Shown: one piece after another, positions 42,535 through 52,300 of the stretch | Numbering within the stretch: the first letter of the stretch is position 1 | Layout: the number at the start of each line of letters is the position of its first letter | DNA from: Chitinophagales bacterium | GTDB lineage: Bacteria > Bacteroidota > Bacteroidia > Chitinophagales > Chitinophagaceae | Assembly: GCA_026936105.1 (NCBI GenBank) | Contig: JAIXKI010000004.1 | Span: forward strand, 140,620-204,619 | Reading direction: 5' to 3' | Length of the DNA: 64,000 nucleotides | Position numbers and translations under genes: made by a program | Notes under the pieces: model-generated | Told to the model about the DNA's origin: nothing | Databases searched by the model: none | Seen by the model: the letters and a program-made list of their open reading frames with translations, nothing else

Positions 42535-42542
42535 CAAAGATA
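42535..42542 (-). promoter_or_regulatory. -7 box TATCTTTG upstream of miaB
   Basis: On the minus strand the bases read TATCTTTG, matching TAnnTTTG, 18 bases before the miaB start codon. No TTTG -33 box is seen at the ideal distance. Confidence 0.45.
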
Positions 42543-42591
42543 AGAAATTAAGAGGTCAATGACAGGATGTCAGTATTAAAAAAGCCTATTA

Positions 42592-42599
42592 TATTTTTG
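42592..42599 (+). promoter_or_regulatory. -7 box TATTTTTG upstream of the small membrane protein gene
   Basis: TATTTTTG matches TAnnTTTG and precedes the ATG at 42641 by 41 bases. A -33 box is not evident. Confidence 0.4.
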
Positions 42600-42640
42600 C
42601 ACCTGAAAAATAAGCTGTACTTTTCTGAAAACTAACCGGT

Positions 42641-43036
42641 ATGGAATCCAAAAACAGTGTCATACGGATCATTTTGTGTATTGCTATCATCGCAGGTTTT
42701 TTTCTTCCCTGGTTTAAATTTGGGGGAGGCAGCGCATTAGACATAGTTCTTGCTAAAACTGCGGAAGATGAAACAGTAACAACCGTCGTCCGTTATTCTT
42801 TTCTACTAATCCCATTATTTGCTTTGTTTATTCTGATAAGGTCTGCAAGCGGAAAACCTTCCGGCTTCATAGTAAGGGTATTACCGTTTCTGATCACTGC
42901 TATTCTGACGGCGTTGTTTATTGCAGGAATGAAATCTGCCGGAGCAACTGATGAGGATCTTAAAGGATGGCTTTACTTGTTGGCTTACGGATATTATATA
43001 GTGGTCATCGCTTCTTTATTCCTGGTGTTCATATAG
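42641..43036 (+). CDS. four-helix membrane protein, unknown
   Basis: A 131-residue protein with four predicted membrane helices (about residues 8-24, 50-65, 76-95 and 108-131) and very short loops. The first helix ends FFLPWFKFGGGSA, similar to many small Bacteroidota inner-membrane proteins with no assigned role. There is no signal peptide. Nothing else in the sequence suggests a function. It is divergent from miaB and convergent to tRNA-Gly. Confidence 0.7.
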   Translation: MESKNSVIRIILCIAIIAGFFLPWFKFGGGSALDIVLAKTAEDETVTTVVRYSFLLIPLFALFILIRSASGKPSGFIVRVLPFLITAILTALFIAGMKSAGATDEDLKGWLYLLAYGYYIVVIASLFLVFI

Positions 43037-43059
43037 AAAAGCCTCTTGGATGAAGAGGC
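43037..43059 (-). terminator. terminator downstream of tRNA-Gly
   Basis: GCCTCTT (43041-43047) pairs with AAGAGGC (43053-43059). On the minus strand the stem is followed by TTTTCT, 4 bases after the tRNA 3' end, so it should end the tRNA transcript. It may also act weakly for the convergent membrane-protein gene. Confidence 0.75.
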
Positions 43060-43063
43060 AAGA

Positions 43064-43135
43064 GCGGAAGACGGGACTCGAACCCGCTACCTAAAGCTTG
43101 GGAAGCTTTCGCTCTACCGGGTGAGCTACTTCCGC
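43064..43135 (-). tRNA. tRNA-Gly (anticodon CCC)
   Basis: On the minus strand the 72-base sequence folds as a cloverleaf. The acceptor stem is GCGGAAG/CTTCCGC, the D arm AGCTC...GAGC, the anticodon stem AAAGC/GCTTT with loop TTCCCAA (anticodon CCC, reading GGG), and the T arm GCGGG TTCGAGT CCCGT. No CCA is encoded. A hairpin terminator follows. Confidence 0.92.
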
Positions 43136-43150
43136 ATTCATGAGTCTAAA

Positions 43151-43669
43151 TTACAAAACAGGATCCTTCAATGAAATATTCCTTGTCAGCCAACTATCTT
43201 TTAACGGAATGATCCAGTTGTTTTCCAGGTCTTTTTTGGTCCCTGCCAGATTATTGAAATAAAGGGTTTCGCCGGTGATAAAATCATTATCAACTGCATA
43301 CTGCAATTGGCTTAGCGGCAGAAGTTCCACTTTGTCTTTTACAATAAAAGCCATGGTGGTTCTGTCGAATAAGCTTACAGAATAGCGCTGCTCAATTCTT
43401 TTGATCATTCTTGTTGAGTTGTCTGCACTGCTTCCGCAGAGCCCGTCACGGATATGATCGGCAATAAGAATGATGAATTGCCCGAAGAACAGATGCGCAT
43501 CTCCTTTCACCGGTGCGCCATGGCTTTTCCATTCTTTTAAAAATTCATTCAGCATTTCTTCCACTCCCAAAGCTTCGCTGATGCTGAATAAGCGGTTGCA
43601 CTGATAGATCCAAACTTTAGAATCCGGATGAAAATCTTCGTTTAACAGGTGTTTATATTCCAGTTTCAT
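43151..43669 (-). CDS. conserved Bacteroidota protein, unknown
   Basis: A 172-residue soluble, mixed alpha/beta protein without signal peptide or membrane helix. Its first strand-helix segment is YKHLLNEDFHPDSKVWIYQCNRLFSISEALGVEEMLNEFL. It resembles short proteins that databases label, without proof, as ABC transporter ATPase; no Walker motif is present here, so that name should not be used. It sits between tRNA-Gly and the Fe-S gene on the minus strand, 62 bases after the latter. Confidence 0.7.
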   Translation of the reverse strand: MKLEYKHLLNEDFHPDSKVWIYQCNRLFSISEALGVEEMLNEFLKEWKSHGAPVKGDAHLFFGQFIILIADHIRDGLCGSSADNSTRMIKRIEQRYSVSLFDRTTMAFIVKDKVELLPLSQLQYAVDNDFITGETLYFNNLAGTKKDLENNWIIPLKDSWLTRNISLKDPVL

Positions 43670-43731
43670 GCTGCGAAATTAAAGGAGAAATTGATTACAT
43701 ATTCTTAAAACAGGCTACAAAATTTAAAAGG

Positions 43732-44511
43732 TCATTCCATGTTTTCCAGCAGGAGTTCGACCACATCCAATACTTTCACGGATTCTTCTTTTTCGGCATT
43801 CTTCAATCCGTCGGCAAGCATGAGATTGCAATAAGGGCAAGCTACCGCAATGATACCGGCTCCGGTTTCCAATGCTTCGTTTGTTCGTTTATAGTTCACC
43901 CTTGTAGTTCCCTTTTCCTCTTCTTTCCAGATCTGTGCCCCACCGGCACCGCAACACATGCCCCTGCTTCCGCAATGTTTCATTTCCACCAGCTCTGCAT
44001 CCAGCGCCTCCAATACCTTTCTCGGAGCTTCATAAATGTTATTGGCCCGGCCGAGATAGCAGCTGTCATGATACGTGATCTTTTTCCCTTTGAAAGAGCC
44101 GCTTTCTTTTAATTTTATTTTTCCTTCGTCTATCAATTGCTGCAGAAATACCGTATGGTGGATCACTTCATAAGAGCCTCCCAGTTCAGGGTACTCATTT
44201 TTCAGGATATTAAAACAGTGAGGGCAGGCAGTCACAATTTTTTTTACACCATAATTATTCAATACCTGAATATTCTGGTAAGCCATCATCTGAAACAGGA
44301 ATTCATTGCCTGCCCGGCGGGCAGGATCGCCATTGCACATCTCTTCCTTGCCAAGGATTGCATATTTGATTCCGACTTTGTTTAAAATAAGCGCAAAAGC
44401 CTGTGTAATCTTCTGTGCCCTCTGATCAAAACTTCCGGCACAACCGACCCAAAAAAGTACGTCAAAGCTTTCTCCGTTTGCAAAATATTCGGCAGCGGTT
44501 TTTATTTTCAT
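43732..44511 (-). CDS. CCG-domain Fe-S oxidoreductase subunit
   Basis: A 259-residue protein with two cysteine-rich CCG domains, as in heterodisulfide reductase subunit B, LutA and GlpC. The first has VGCAGSFD near residue 22 and TACPHCFNIL near 95. The second has HDSCYLGRANNIYEAPR, KHCGSRGMCCGAGG and ACPYCNLML. A partner with 4Fe-4S ferredoxin domains is expected (often upstream in Bacteroidota), but none is in the window. It could carry electrons from an ETF or lactate-type dehydrogenase to the quinone pool. Confidence 0.9.
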   Translation of the reverse strand: MKIKTAAEYFANGESFDVLFWVGCAGSFDQRAQKITQAFALILNKVGIKYAILGKEEMCNGDPARRAGNEFLFQMMAYQNIQVLNNYGVKKIVTACPHCFNILKNEYPELGGSYEVIHHTVFLQQLIDEGKIKLKESGSFKGKKITYHDSCYLGRANNIYEAPRKVLEALDAELVEMKHCGSRGMCCGAGGAQIWKEEEKGTTRVNYKRTNEALETGAGIIAVACPYCNLMLADGLKNAEKEESVKVLDVVELLLENME

Positions 44512-44713
44512 TCAATAAAGAGAATTATAAGCAATAATACGAATAAAAAGTTTGTTGTACGTGAAGGAAGTTGCACAATTTCAGATAGGAAGATCTTTGC
44601 TGTACGGATGAGTGATCATTATAATTTGTGAATAAAACAAATGATCCGGCAGATTAATTTCCTTTTCCATATTTTACCAAATAACAGGTTCTCTGTCTAT
44701 TTTTGTTTAGGTA

Positions 44714-45760
44714 ATGAGATCTAAAAAGTTTTTTCAACGCCTGACTAATTGGGAGCTCTGGAATTTTTATGTATTGTATTTCCCGATAAGTTTTGTCTGG
44801 GCATGGTATTGCATCAAAAGCAGGGCGGTGTGGTTTTTCAGTTCCTCCAATCCCACTATTACCTTCGGTGGTTTTGAAGGTGAGAGTAAAAGAGAAATGT
44901 ATGATCAGTTGCCACCGGACTCTTTTCCCAAAACTATTTATATCAATCAGGATCTTTCTTTTGAAGAAGTAAAGAAGATAGCTTTGCAGGATGCCGGCTT
45001 CCGTTATCCTTTTGTTGTAAAACCGGATGTGGGAATGAAAGGAATCTTATTCCGTAAAATTGAGAATGAGGATCAATTTGAAAAATACCATGAGCGCATC
45101 CCGGTGGAATATATCGTTCAGGATCTGGTGGAGAAGCCGGTGGAAGTCAGCGTGTTTTATTACCGACATCCTGCATCTCAAAATGGGACTATCAGCGGGT
45201 TCATTCAAAAAGAGCTTTTAGAAGTTTATGGTGATGGGATAAGCACTTTGTGGGAACTGATCTTAAAACATCCCCGTGCAAAATTCAGGTTGGAGGAAAT
45301 GAAACACCGGCATGAGCATCGTCTCGACCGGGTATTACCGAAAGGCCAGCATTTTTACTTGTCCTATGCCGGGAATCACAACCGCGGTGCACGGTTCATC
45401 AATCTTCACGATGAAATAGATGACCGGTTGCTGAAAGTGTTTGATGAGATCAGTTTATATACCGGACAGTTTTTTTACGGGAGATACGATATCAAATGTG
45501 ATTCAATCGAAGATCTGAAAGCGGGAAAAAACTATTCGATCCTGGAATTCAATGGCAGCGGCGCTGAGCCCAACCATATTTATGATGCCGGAATTTCCAT
45601 CTGGGCAGCTTATAAAGAGATCCTGAAGCACTGGAAAGCGCTTTACGAGATCAGCAAGTATAATAACAAGCATGGCACTCCTTACTGGTCCTATGCTAAA
45701 GGGAAAAAGTTCCTGAAACAGGCCAGGCAGCATTTCAAAATGCTGGAGAAATATGATTAG
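44714..45760 (+). CDS. ATP-grasp family enzyme, unknown substrate
   Basis: A 348-residue protein. The N-terminal 110 residues include one hydrophobic segment (NFYVLYFPISFVWAWYCI) and the rest is an ATP-grasp fold. Key strings are RYPFVVKPDVGMKGILFRKI near 95, EYIVQDLVEKPVEVSVFYYRHP, EVYGDGISTLWELI, GRYDIKCDS and ILEFNGSGAEPNHIYD near 275, the last holding metal-binding Glu and Asn. ATP-grasp enzymes form amide or thioester bonds via acyl phosphate. The substrate is unknown; homologues of this kind are often called D-alanine-D-alanine ligase-like, without evidence. It stands alone. Confidence 0.82.
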   Translation: MRSKKFFQRLTNWELWNFYVLYFPISFVWAWYCIKSRAVWFFSSSNPTITFGGFEGESKREMYDQLPPDSFPKTIYINQDLSFEEVKKIALQDAGFRYPFVVKPDVGMKGILFRKIENEDQFEKYHERIPVEYIVQDLVEKPVEVSVFYYRHPASQNGTISGFIQKELLEVYGDGISTLWELILKHPRAKFRLEEMKHRHEHRLDRVLPKGQHFYLSYAGNHNRGARFINLHDEIDDRLLKVFDEISLYTGQFFYGRYDIKCDSIEDLKAGKNYSILEFNGSGAEPNHIYDAGISIWAAYKEILKHWKALYEISKYNNKHGTPYWSYAKGKKFLKQARQHFKMLEKYD

Positions 45761-45894
45761 TTGTTTCCGGCCTGCTGCACGATCCGGCGAAACTTTTTAC
45801 TTTATACTCCTTATTTCTTCCTCATTAAATATTTTACGAATTCTTCTTTGAAAGAAATTATATGCATATTCCCTATTTCGTATTTTCGCCCGAT

Positions 45895-46587
45895 ATGCCG
45901 AAGATCATCAGAATCTTTTTTATAGGAATGTTAGTGAGCTTTCTTGGCTCCCTTCCTTTAGGCACTTTGAATATAGCAGCTATGCAAATTTCCATTTCGG
46001 AAGGAGTTTACCATGCTATGCTTTTTTCTATAGGATCATTGCTGGTGGAAGTTATTTATGTTCGCATATCCCTGGTGGCAGTTGACTGGATAAGGAAGCA
46101 GAAAAAAATACTGAGGATTCTGGAGTGGGTTACTTTTTTCATTGTACTGGCGCTAGCTGTTTTCAGCTTTGTAGCCGCCATGCATCCTTCTAACGGGAAA
46201 AACATTGTACTCAGCAGTACTCTTCCGAAACTGGCTTTGGGTGCAGTAATGTCTGCTGTCAATCCGATGCAGATACCTTTCTGGTTCGGATGGAGTACTA
46301 TTTTGTTTTCAAAAAATATATTATTGCCGAAGAGCAGTCATTACAATTCATATATCTTTGGAATAGGCCTGGGTACATTTGCGGGAAATTGCGTATTTAT
46401 TTTTGGGGGGCGACTTATAGTTGATAAACTGACTTCCAATCAAAGTATTTTAAGCTGGGTGATTGGCGGGATCTTCGCAGTTACGGCAGTCATTCAATTG
46501 ATCAGGATATTGATCAAGAAGGATCCTATACACCAGTTGCACAAGCCTGAAGAAGTAGTGCCTGATTTTGAAAAAAAACTTTTTTAA
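45895..46587 (+). CDS. LysE-family amino acid exporter
   Basis: A six-helix LysE/RhtB-type translocator. Features are FIGMLVSFLGSLPLGTLNIAAMQISISEG at the first helix-loop, LVEVIYVRISL, and the AVNPMQIPFWFGWSTIL segment. I start at the ATG at 45895 (MPKIIRIFF, 230 residues), since a TATTTTCG box lies just before it and the family usually begins so. An in-frame ATG at 45862 would add 11 residues. It likely exports an amino acid or related metabolite at the inner membrane. It is 18 bases upstream of the second DinB gene. Confidence 0.86.
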   Translation: MPKIIRIFFIGMLVSFLGSLPLGTLNIAAMQISISEGVYHAMLFSIGSLLVEVIYVRISLVAVDWIRKQKKILRILEWVTFFIVLALAVFSFVAAMHPSNGKNIVLSSTLPKLALGAVMSAVNPMQIPFWFGWSTILFSKNILLPKSSHYNSYIFGIGLGTFAGNCVFIFGGRLIVDKLTSNQSILSWVIGGIFAVTAVIQLIRILIKKDPIHQLHKPEEVVPDFEKKLF

Positions 46588-46605
46588 TCAAAAAATTTAA
46601 AAGCC

Positions 46606-47100
46606 ATGGCGGTTAAAGAATCATTCCTTGCTGAACTCAGGTATGAATCCGGTATGACCAAAAAAATACTGGAACGTGTTCCATTTGATAAAAAAGAATG
46701 GAAGCCACATGAAAAATCAATGACCATTGGCAGACTCGCCACTCATATTGCCGAACTGCCGCATTGGGTAAATGATATCGTTGGCTCTGATGAGTATGAT
46801 TTTGCAGGCAGGCCTTACAATCCGCGGACAGCCACGAACCCGGAAGAATTGACCGCCATCTTTCAAGAAAGTTTGGATACAGCCATTAATGCACTGGAAA
46901 ATACCAGTGATGAAGTATTGAACGGCAGCTTTAAACTGAGGCAAGGTGATTTCGTGATCTTTGAATTACCCAAAAAAGTTGCCATACGGAATATGACAAT
47001 GAATCATATTGTTCACCACCGTGGCCAGTTGTCTGTTTACCTGAGGTTATTGAATGTTCCGGTGCCGGGAATCTATGGTCCGAGTGCGGATGAGAGATAA
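46606..47100 (+). CDS. DinB family protein, second copy
   Basis: A 164-residue four-helix DinB/YfiT-like protein, paralogue of that at 1819-2340. Shared segments are LERVP.....W.PH..SMTI..LA.HI near residue 20-50, MNHIVHHRGQLSVYLRLLNVPVPGIYGPSADE at the C-terminus, and candidate metal ligands His49, His124 and His128 (approximate). It is in the same direction as and close to the LysE gene. Function unknown; thiol-dependent modification chemistry is typical for the superfamily. Confidence 0.88.
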   Translation: MAVKESFLAELRYESGMTKKILERVPFDKKEWKPHEKSMTIGRLATHIAELPHWVNDIVGSDEYDFAGRPYNPRTATNPEELTAIFQESLDTAINALENTSDEVLNGSFKLRQGDFVIFELPKKVAIRNMTMNHIVHHRGQLSVYLRLLNVPVPGIYGPSADER

Positions 47101-47160
47101 GGATGTTCCAGGCAACAAATCCGTATCATTTTCGGCGATCGTCATTTTTAAAATAATAAT

Positions 47161-48573
47161 ATGGCTGCCCCCAACCAACTAAACCGTTCTCTCGGACTAC
47201 GACTCGTGATTGTTGTAGTCATAGGTAATATCATCGGGTCGGGAGTTTATAAAAAAGTGGCTCCTATGGCCGATGTGCTTCATTCTTCCGGATGGGTATT
47301 GTTATGCTGGATATTAGGAGGGATCATCAGTCTGTTCGGGGCGTTGTGTAATGCGGAAGTGGCAGGCTTACTGGCCAATACGGGAGGAGAATATGTTTAT
47401 TATCAGAAGATCTACAATAAATTTTTTGCATTCATTTTTGGATGGTCATTATTTTCAGTGATCCAGACCGCTGCTATTTCTGCGCTGGCTTATGTATTTG
47501 CCCAGTCGGTGGATAGCATTGTTCATCTTCCTCCTTTATTGGAGCAATGGAGTGATATCAGCATTTTCGGAGTCTTCGAACCATTCCGTGATCTTAACAT
47601 AAAAGCAGTGGCTATTCTGCTTATCGTGATCCTCACCTGGATCAACAGCCGGGGAGTGAAAGTGGGAGCGGGAGTGAGTACGGCTATCTTGTTGATGGTG
47701 TTTGCCGGCATTTCTCTTATCATCATTTTCGGTTTGTCAAGTTCTCATGCCGACCTGCCTCAGGCATTTCAGATGAAGACCGTGGATGGATCATCCGTCA
47801 GCTTCAGTGCGGTGTTCACAGCCATGCTCGCCGCATTCTGGGGCTACCAGGGGTGGGCTTCTGTCGGATATGTGGGCGGAGAGATCAAAGAAGCAAACAA
47901 AAACATACCAAGAGGAATTGTGATCGGTGTGTTCATCATCATTGCCATGTACCTGCTGGTCAATGCCACTTACCTGTCATTGATGCCTGTACAGGATATC
48001 CAGGCCATCAACCAATCGGTCAATAAGATCGCAGCTGTGGAAGCAGTAAGGGTATTCTGGGGAACGAATGGTGTACTATTTATCTCCGTTCTCATTGCTC
48101 TGACAACTTTAGGTTGCACCAATGCCACCATCCTTACCAGTTGCCGCATTTATTATGCGATGGCAAAAGAAGGAATGTTCTTTTCAAAAGTGGCCAGGCT
48201 GAATGAAAAAAATGTTCCTTCCAATTCAATGATATTTCAGGGTGTGTGGGCATCGCTGCTTGTTTTATCAGGGACGTTCGATCAGCTTACCGACATGATC
48301 ATTTTTGCCGTATTCATTTATTACGGAGCCACAACATTGGGCGTCTTTATCCTGAGAAAGAAAATGCCCGATGCACACAGGCCCTATAAAGTCTGGGGCT
48401 ATCCTGTAGTGCCTGCCATCGTGATCCTGTTCAGTGCAGCGCTGGTGATCAATACGGTGTATTCAAGGCCAAGGGAAGCTGCCATAGGCATGGCATTGAT
48501 GCTGACAGGAGTGTTCCTGTATTATTATTTCATCATGAAAAAGAAAAAGAATAATACCGAACTAACCGGTTAG
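47161..48573 (+). CDS. APC-family amino acid permease
   Basis: A 470-residue permease with twelve membrane helices. The first helix has the APC-fold GNIIGSGVYKKVAPMA (about residue 20-35), then GGIISLFGALCNAEVAGLLANTGGEYVYYQKIYNK, and AFWGYQGWASVGYVGGEIKEANKNIPRGI near 225, which is the consensus amphipathic region of family members. It imports or exchanges amino acids at the inner membrane. The C-terminus is a charged tail (KKKKNNTELTG). The permease is followed by a LytTR gene fragment. Confidence 0.93.
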   Translation: MAAPNQLNRSLGLRLVIVVVIGNIIGSGVYKKVAPMADVLHSSGWVLLCWILGGIISLFGALCNAEVAGLLANTGGEYVYYQKIYNKFFAFIFGWSLFSVIQTAAISALAYVFAQSVDSIVHLPPLLEQWSDISIFGVFEPFRDLNIKAVAILLIVILTWINSRGVKVGAGVSTAILLMVFAGISLIIIFGLSSSHADLPQAFQMKTVDGSSVSFSAVFTAMLAAFWGYQGWASVGYVGGEIKEANKNIPRGIVIGVFIIIAMYLLVNATYLSLMPVQDIQAINQSVNKIAAVEAVRVFWGTNGVLFISVLIALTTLGCTNATILTSCRIYYAMAKEGMFFSKVARLNEKNVPSNSMIFQGVWASLLVLSGTFDQLTDMIIFAVFIYYGATTLGVFILRKKMPDAHRPYKVWGYPVVPAIVILFSAALVINTVYSRPREAAIGMALMLTGVFLYYYFIMKKKKNNTELTG

Positions 48574-48596
48574 AACCGGAACCCGGCAGAGATGCC

Positions 48597-48877
48597 CAGC
48601 AAAAAGTATGGCTGCATGATCTGCTTTTTATTGAAAGCAGCAAGGAATATATAAAAGTTCATCTGGAAAACGGAAAGCAACTTTTGGTAAAGCAAAATTC
48701 ACCTCGATGGAAAAGTTGCTTACGCCTCTTCGTTTCATCCGGATACACCGGTCTTTTATAGTTACCATTGATAAAATTTCTTCTTTCAGCAATTCAACCG
48801 GCACCATCAATAACCGCCGGATTACCATTGGAATACTATACAAGAATAAAGTTGAAAAAAGTTGGAAACAATTGTAA
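48597..48877 (+). pseudogene. LytTR DNA-binding domain remnant, frameshifted
   Basis: The first frame reads VWLHDLLFIESSKEYIKVHLENGKQLLVK, typical of the first half of a LytTR domain. From about 48695 the second frame reads KFTSMEKLLTPLRFIRIHRSFIVTIDKISS..., the second half with the RIHRSFIV motif, to a TAA at 48875-48877. The frame change is near 48690-48700. No receiver domain or start codon is upstream, only the permease end. It is the C-terminal part of a former two-component response regulator. Confidence 0.82.
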
Positions 48878-48912
48878 AGAAAACAGATTCTCCAAATCTA
48901 TTGCTCTCATGA

Positions 48913-48974
48913 TGATTTGCAAGAATTAGACCGTACTTAAGCAATGCTCACATTTATTGCGGCAATACGGCTAT
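48913..48974 (+). repeat. divergent 62-base repeat, copy 2
   Basis: It aligns by eye without gaps with 24336-24397 at about three quarters of positions. The central TATTGCGGCAATA is a perfect 13-base palindrome around a single G. Confidence 0.45.
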
Positions 48975-49257
48975 CCTGACAAATCTCACAGCCCTGCGCT
49001 GTTAAGCGCCAATATCGGATCCCGGGTACAACCGGCTCACCATCATTTGGAAGCTCCAACAATTCATTAAGAGAAAGGCTTGTCATTAATTTTTAGTTTT
49101 ACCCCTCCCTGGTTTTGATAATAACTGCTTCTACCTGCCGGATACCGTTTCCTGGCACCAGCAACAACGTAAACGAGGAGAAAGTATAACCATATTTCCG
49201 GCCTTTTAGGGGAGGGATTAAAATTTTTTTTGGCAGTTAATTTTTTTGACTTTATTT

Positions 49258-49269
49258 TGTGTACGTACA
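49258..49269. promoter_or_regulatory. palindrome GTGTACGTACAC upstream of susC
   Basis: A perfect 12-base palindrome lying 84 bases before the susC start codon and overlapping the end of TATTTTGTG, a possible -7 box. It is in the right place for a regulator dimer. Confidence 0.45.
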
Positions 49270-49353
49270 CGATCTGAGATCCTGTTTACCTGTTTAAAAT
49301 TTATGTCATTTTATTTTTACCATTAATTCAAAAAACTAAATGCTTTACAGAAA

Positions 49354-52300
49354 ATGAAACTACTATTTTTAACTCCTGTTTTTTTCATGGCTGTAACGGT
49401 TTTTGCCCAGACAAGAACGGTTAAGGGAACCGTGAGGTCCTCTCAAGGGTTATTGTCCGGCGTTTCTGTACTGGTCAAAGGAACAATGACGGGAACCACC
49501 ACAAACGATGAGGGTACTTTTAGTATTGCTGCTAAGCAAGGCGACGCTCTCGTTTTTTCATCTGTTGGTTATGAACAACTGGAAGTATTGATCGGTACCA
49601 GCGATGTTATCGAAGTCTTACTGGTTGAATCGTCAAAGCAAATGAATGAGGTTGTCGTGACAGCCCTTGGTATCAGCAGACAGAAAAAATCGCTTACCTA
49701 TTCAGTACAAACCGTAGATAACTCTGCACTTAACACGGTTAAAGATGCAAATCTTGCAAACAATTTGACCGGGAGAGTGGCTGGTGTTAATATTACCCGG
49801 AGCAGTTCTGGTATTGGTGGTTCAGTTAGGGTAGTTATAAGAGGGAACAAATCCACACGGAACAATCAGCCTTTATATGTAATAGATGGGGTACCCATGT
49901 CAAATGACAATCCTGGTCAGCCCGGTAGTACCTGGGGGTATGGAACTGTTAGTTCTGTTGGAGATGATGGAGGTGATGGTATCTCTAATTTGAGCCCGGA
50001 AGATATCCAGAGTATTACCGTTTTAAAAGGTGCTTCTGCTGCCGCTTTGTATGGCAGCCAGGCGTCTAATGGTGTTATAATTATTAGTACAAAGAAAGGA
50101 AAAGCCGGAGCTACACGAGTTAGTGTTTCATCAGATCTTACTTTTGAAAAACCTCTTTTCATACAACCATTGCAATTTAAATATGGTCAAACCATTAAAC
50201 CATCTGCGGGTAATCCCGGAAGCGAAGACAGTTGGGGAAATATTGTAAATGCTCCAGACCATGTAACTCCTTTTTTCAAAACAGGTGTAACCACTTTCAA
50301 CACAGTTTCCTTGTCAGGTGGTACCGATAAATCACAATCTTATTTTTCTTATTCATATACAAAAAACAAAGGGATAATTCCTTCTGCTGAATTACAGAAA
50401 CATAACATCAATTTTCATCAAACCACAGATTTTTTTAATGGCCGTCTAAAGGCTGATATGAATGTAATGTATATCCATGAGTTTTCTCACAACCGGCCTG
50501 TGAGCGGTTTAACTAATAATCCACTTATAGGATTATATGCATTTCCAAGAGGTTTGAACTTTGAAACATATAAAGATAATTTTAGTGTTTTTTCAACTGT
50601 TCGAAATATGGAAACACAAAACTGGTGGAATATCAATTACGACAGTTCTATAGTGTATCCGGGAAGTTTTACCGGTGGAGGCCAGGGTGTACATCTAAAT
50701 CCTTACTGGTTTTTGTTTCGGAATTCTAACGACAATATCGTGGATAGGGTCATCACTAACCTTGCGTTAACTTTTAAAATCAATGACTGGCTTAATTTGC
50801 AGGCAAGAGGGAATATTGATAAAAATCTCAATGATATCAATTATAACTCTTATGCAACAAGTTCCTGGTCGGGAACTGGCAAAAACGGAGGTTATGATTT
50901 TGGACGGTTTATCAACACTCAGTTGTATGGAGATTTGATTCTGAATGCAAACCGGAAAATAACGAATGATTTAAATTTGGCGGCTACTTTAGGTTCCAGC
51001 ATCAATGACGAGAAAGGGCTTTTGCATCAGTTCAATACTAATACAGGTGGGGATGGTTTGCGATTTGCCAATGTGTTCACACTTGCTAACATTTTACCGT
51101 CAAATCTCTTAGTTAATGAAGGACGCTCCCACAGTCAAATGCAGGCTGTTTTTGCCACTACACAATTGAACTTCAGGAATTATTTGTATCTGGATATTAC
51201 CGGGAGAAATGACTGGTCTTCTGCCTTTGCCTTTACTCCGGTTGAAAAGAAAGGATATTTTTATTACTCTGCTGGTCTTACAGGCATATTAAGTGATATA
51301 TTAAAAATGCCGGAAGCTATTTCTTATAGTAAAATAAGGGTGTCTTATGCAAAAGTTGGAAATTCAGTGCCTTCATACAGAACAAACCCTCCAGCTTATT
51401 ATATTGACAATCAAAATGGATCCTCTCCAAATTCTTCAGGACCCAAGCCAGGTACTTATTTGAAACCGGAAGATAACAGATCGTTTGAAGTAGGGACTGA
51501 GTTTAGTTTTTTCAATAATCGGTTAGGATTCGATTTTACTTATTACATTAACAATAATTTCCGTCAATATATTTCCATTCCAGTTTCGGGTAGTAGTACA
51601 GGTAATCTAAGTACCTGGTATTTGAATTCAGGAAATATAAAAAATAACGGAGTGGAGCTATCGCTTTTTGCAATTCCGGTAAAAACTCCTGTACTGAGCT
51701 GGTCCACTACATTCAATTATGCTTCCAATAAAAACAAAGTTTTGAAAATAGCTGATCCCGGTTTGGGAGTAAACCAGAATTACTTTGTTATATCAGAACT
51801 TGGCAACAATATCTTTGGATCTTACATTAAAGAGGGTGGTTCATGGGGCGATATTTATGGATACTTTTTCAAAAGAGATGCTTCCGGTGCAATCGTGGTA
51901 GATAATAACGGAACACCTTCAAAAGGAACAGATCCCAATTCTGATGTAGGAGATCCAAGTATAAAAAAACTGGGTAATCCTAATCCGGACTTTACGCTCG
52001 GTTGGCTTAACCAGTTCACTTATAAAAATCTTTCAGTTAATTTTCTGTTTGATGGACGTTTTGGAGGCGAAGTGATGAGCGGTACTAAAGCAGTATTGGA
52101 TATATTCGGCTATTCCAAGGCTACTGCTGATGCCCGTGATGCAGGTGGAGTGAATATAAATGCAGTGCATGAAGATGGAAGCAAAGCTTCTAACATTGAC
52201 CCCGAAAGCTTTTACACCGGAGTGGGAGGCAGAGATGGTATAAGTGAATATTATATGTTTGATGCTACTAATATCAGGTTAAGGGAATTGTCTATTGGTT

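Larger units (their letters stand above)
48878..49353. other. intergenic region upstream of susC
   Basis: It contains copy 2 of a divergent repeat (48913-48974), an imperfect inverted repeat around ACCCCTCCCT (49101-49110) and AGGGGAGGGA (49208-49217), and the palindrome GTGTACGTACAC near the susC start. No gene is recognisable. Confidence 0.5.
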
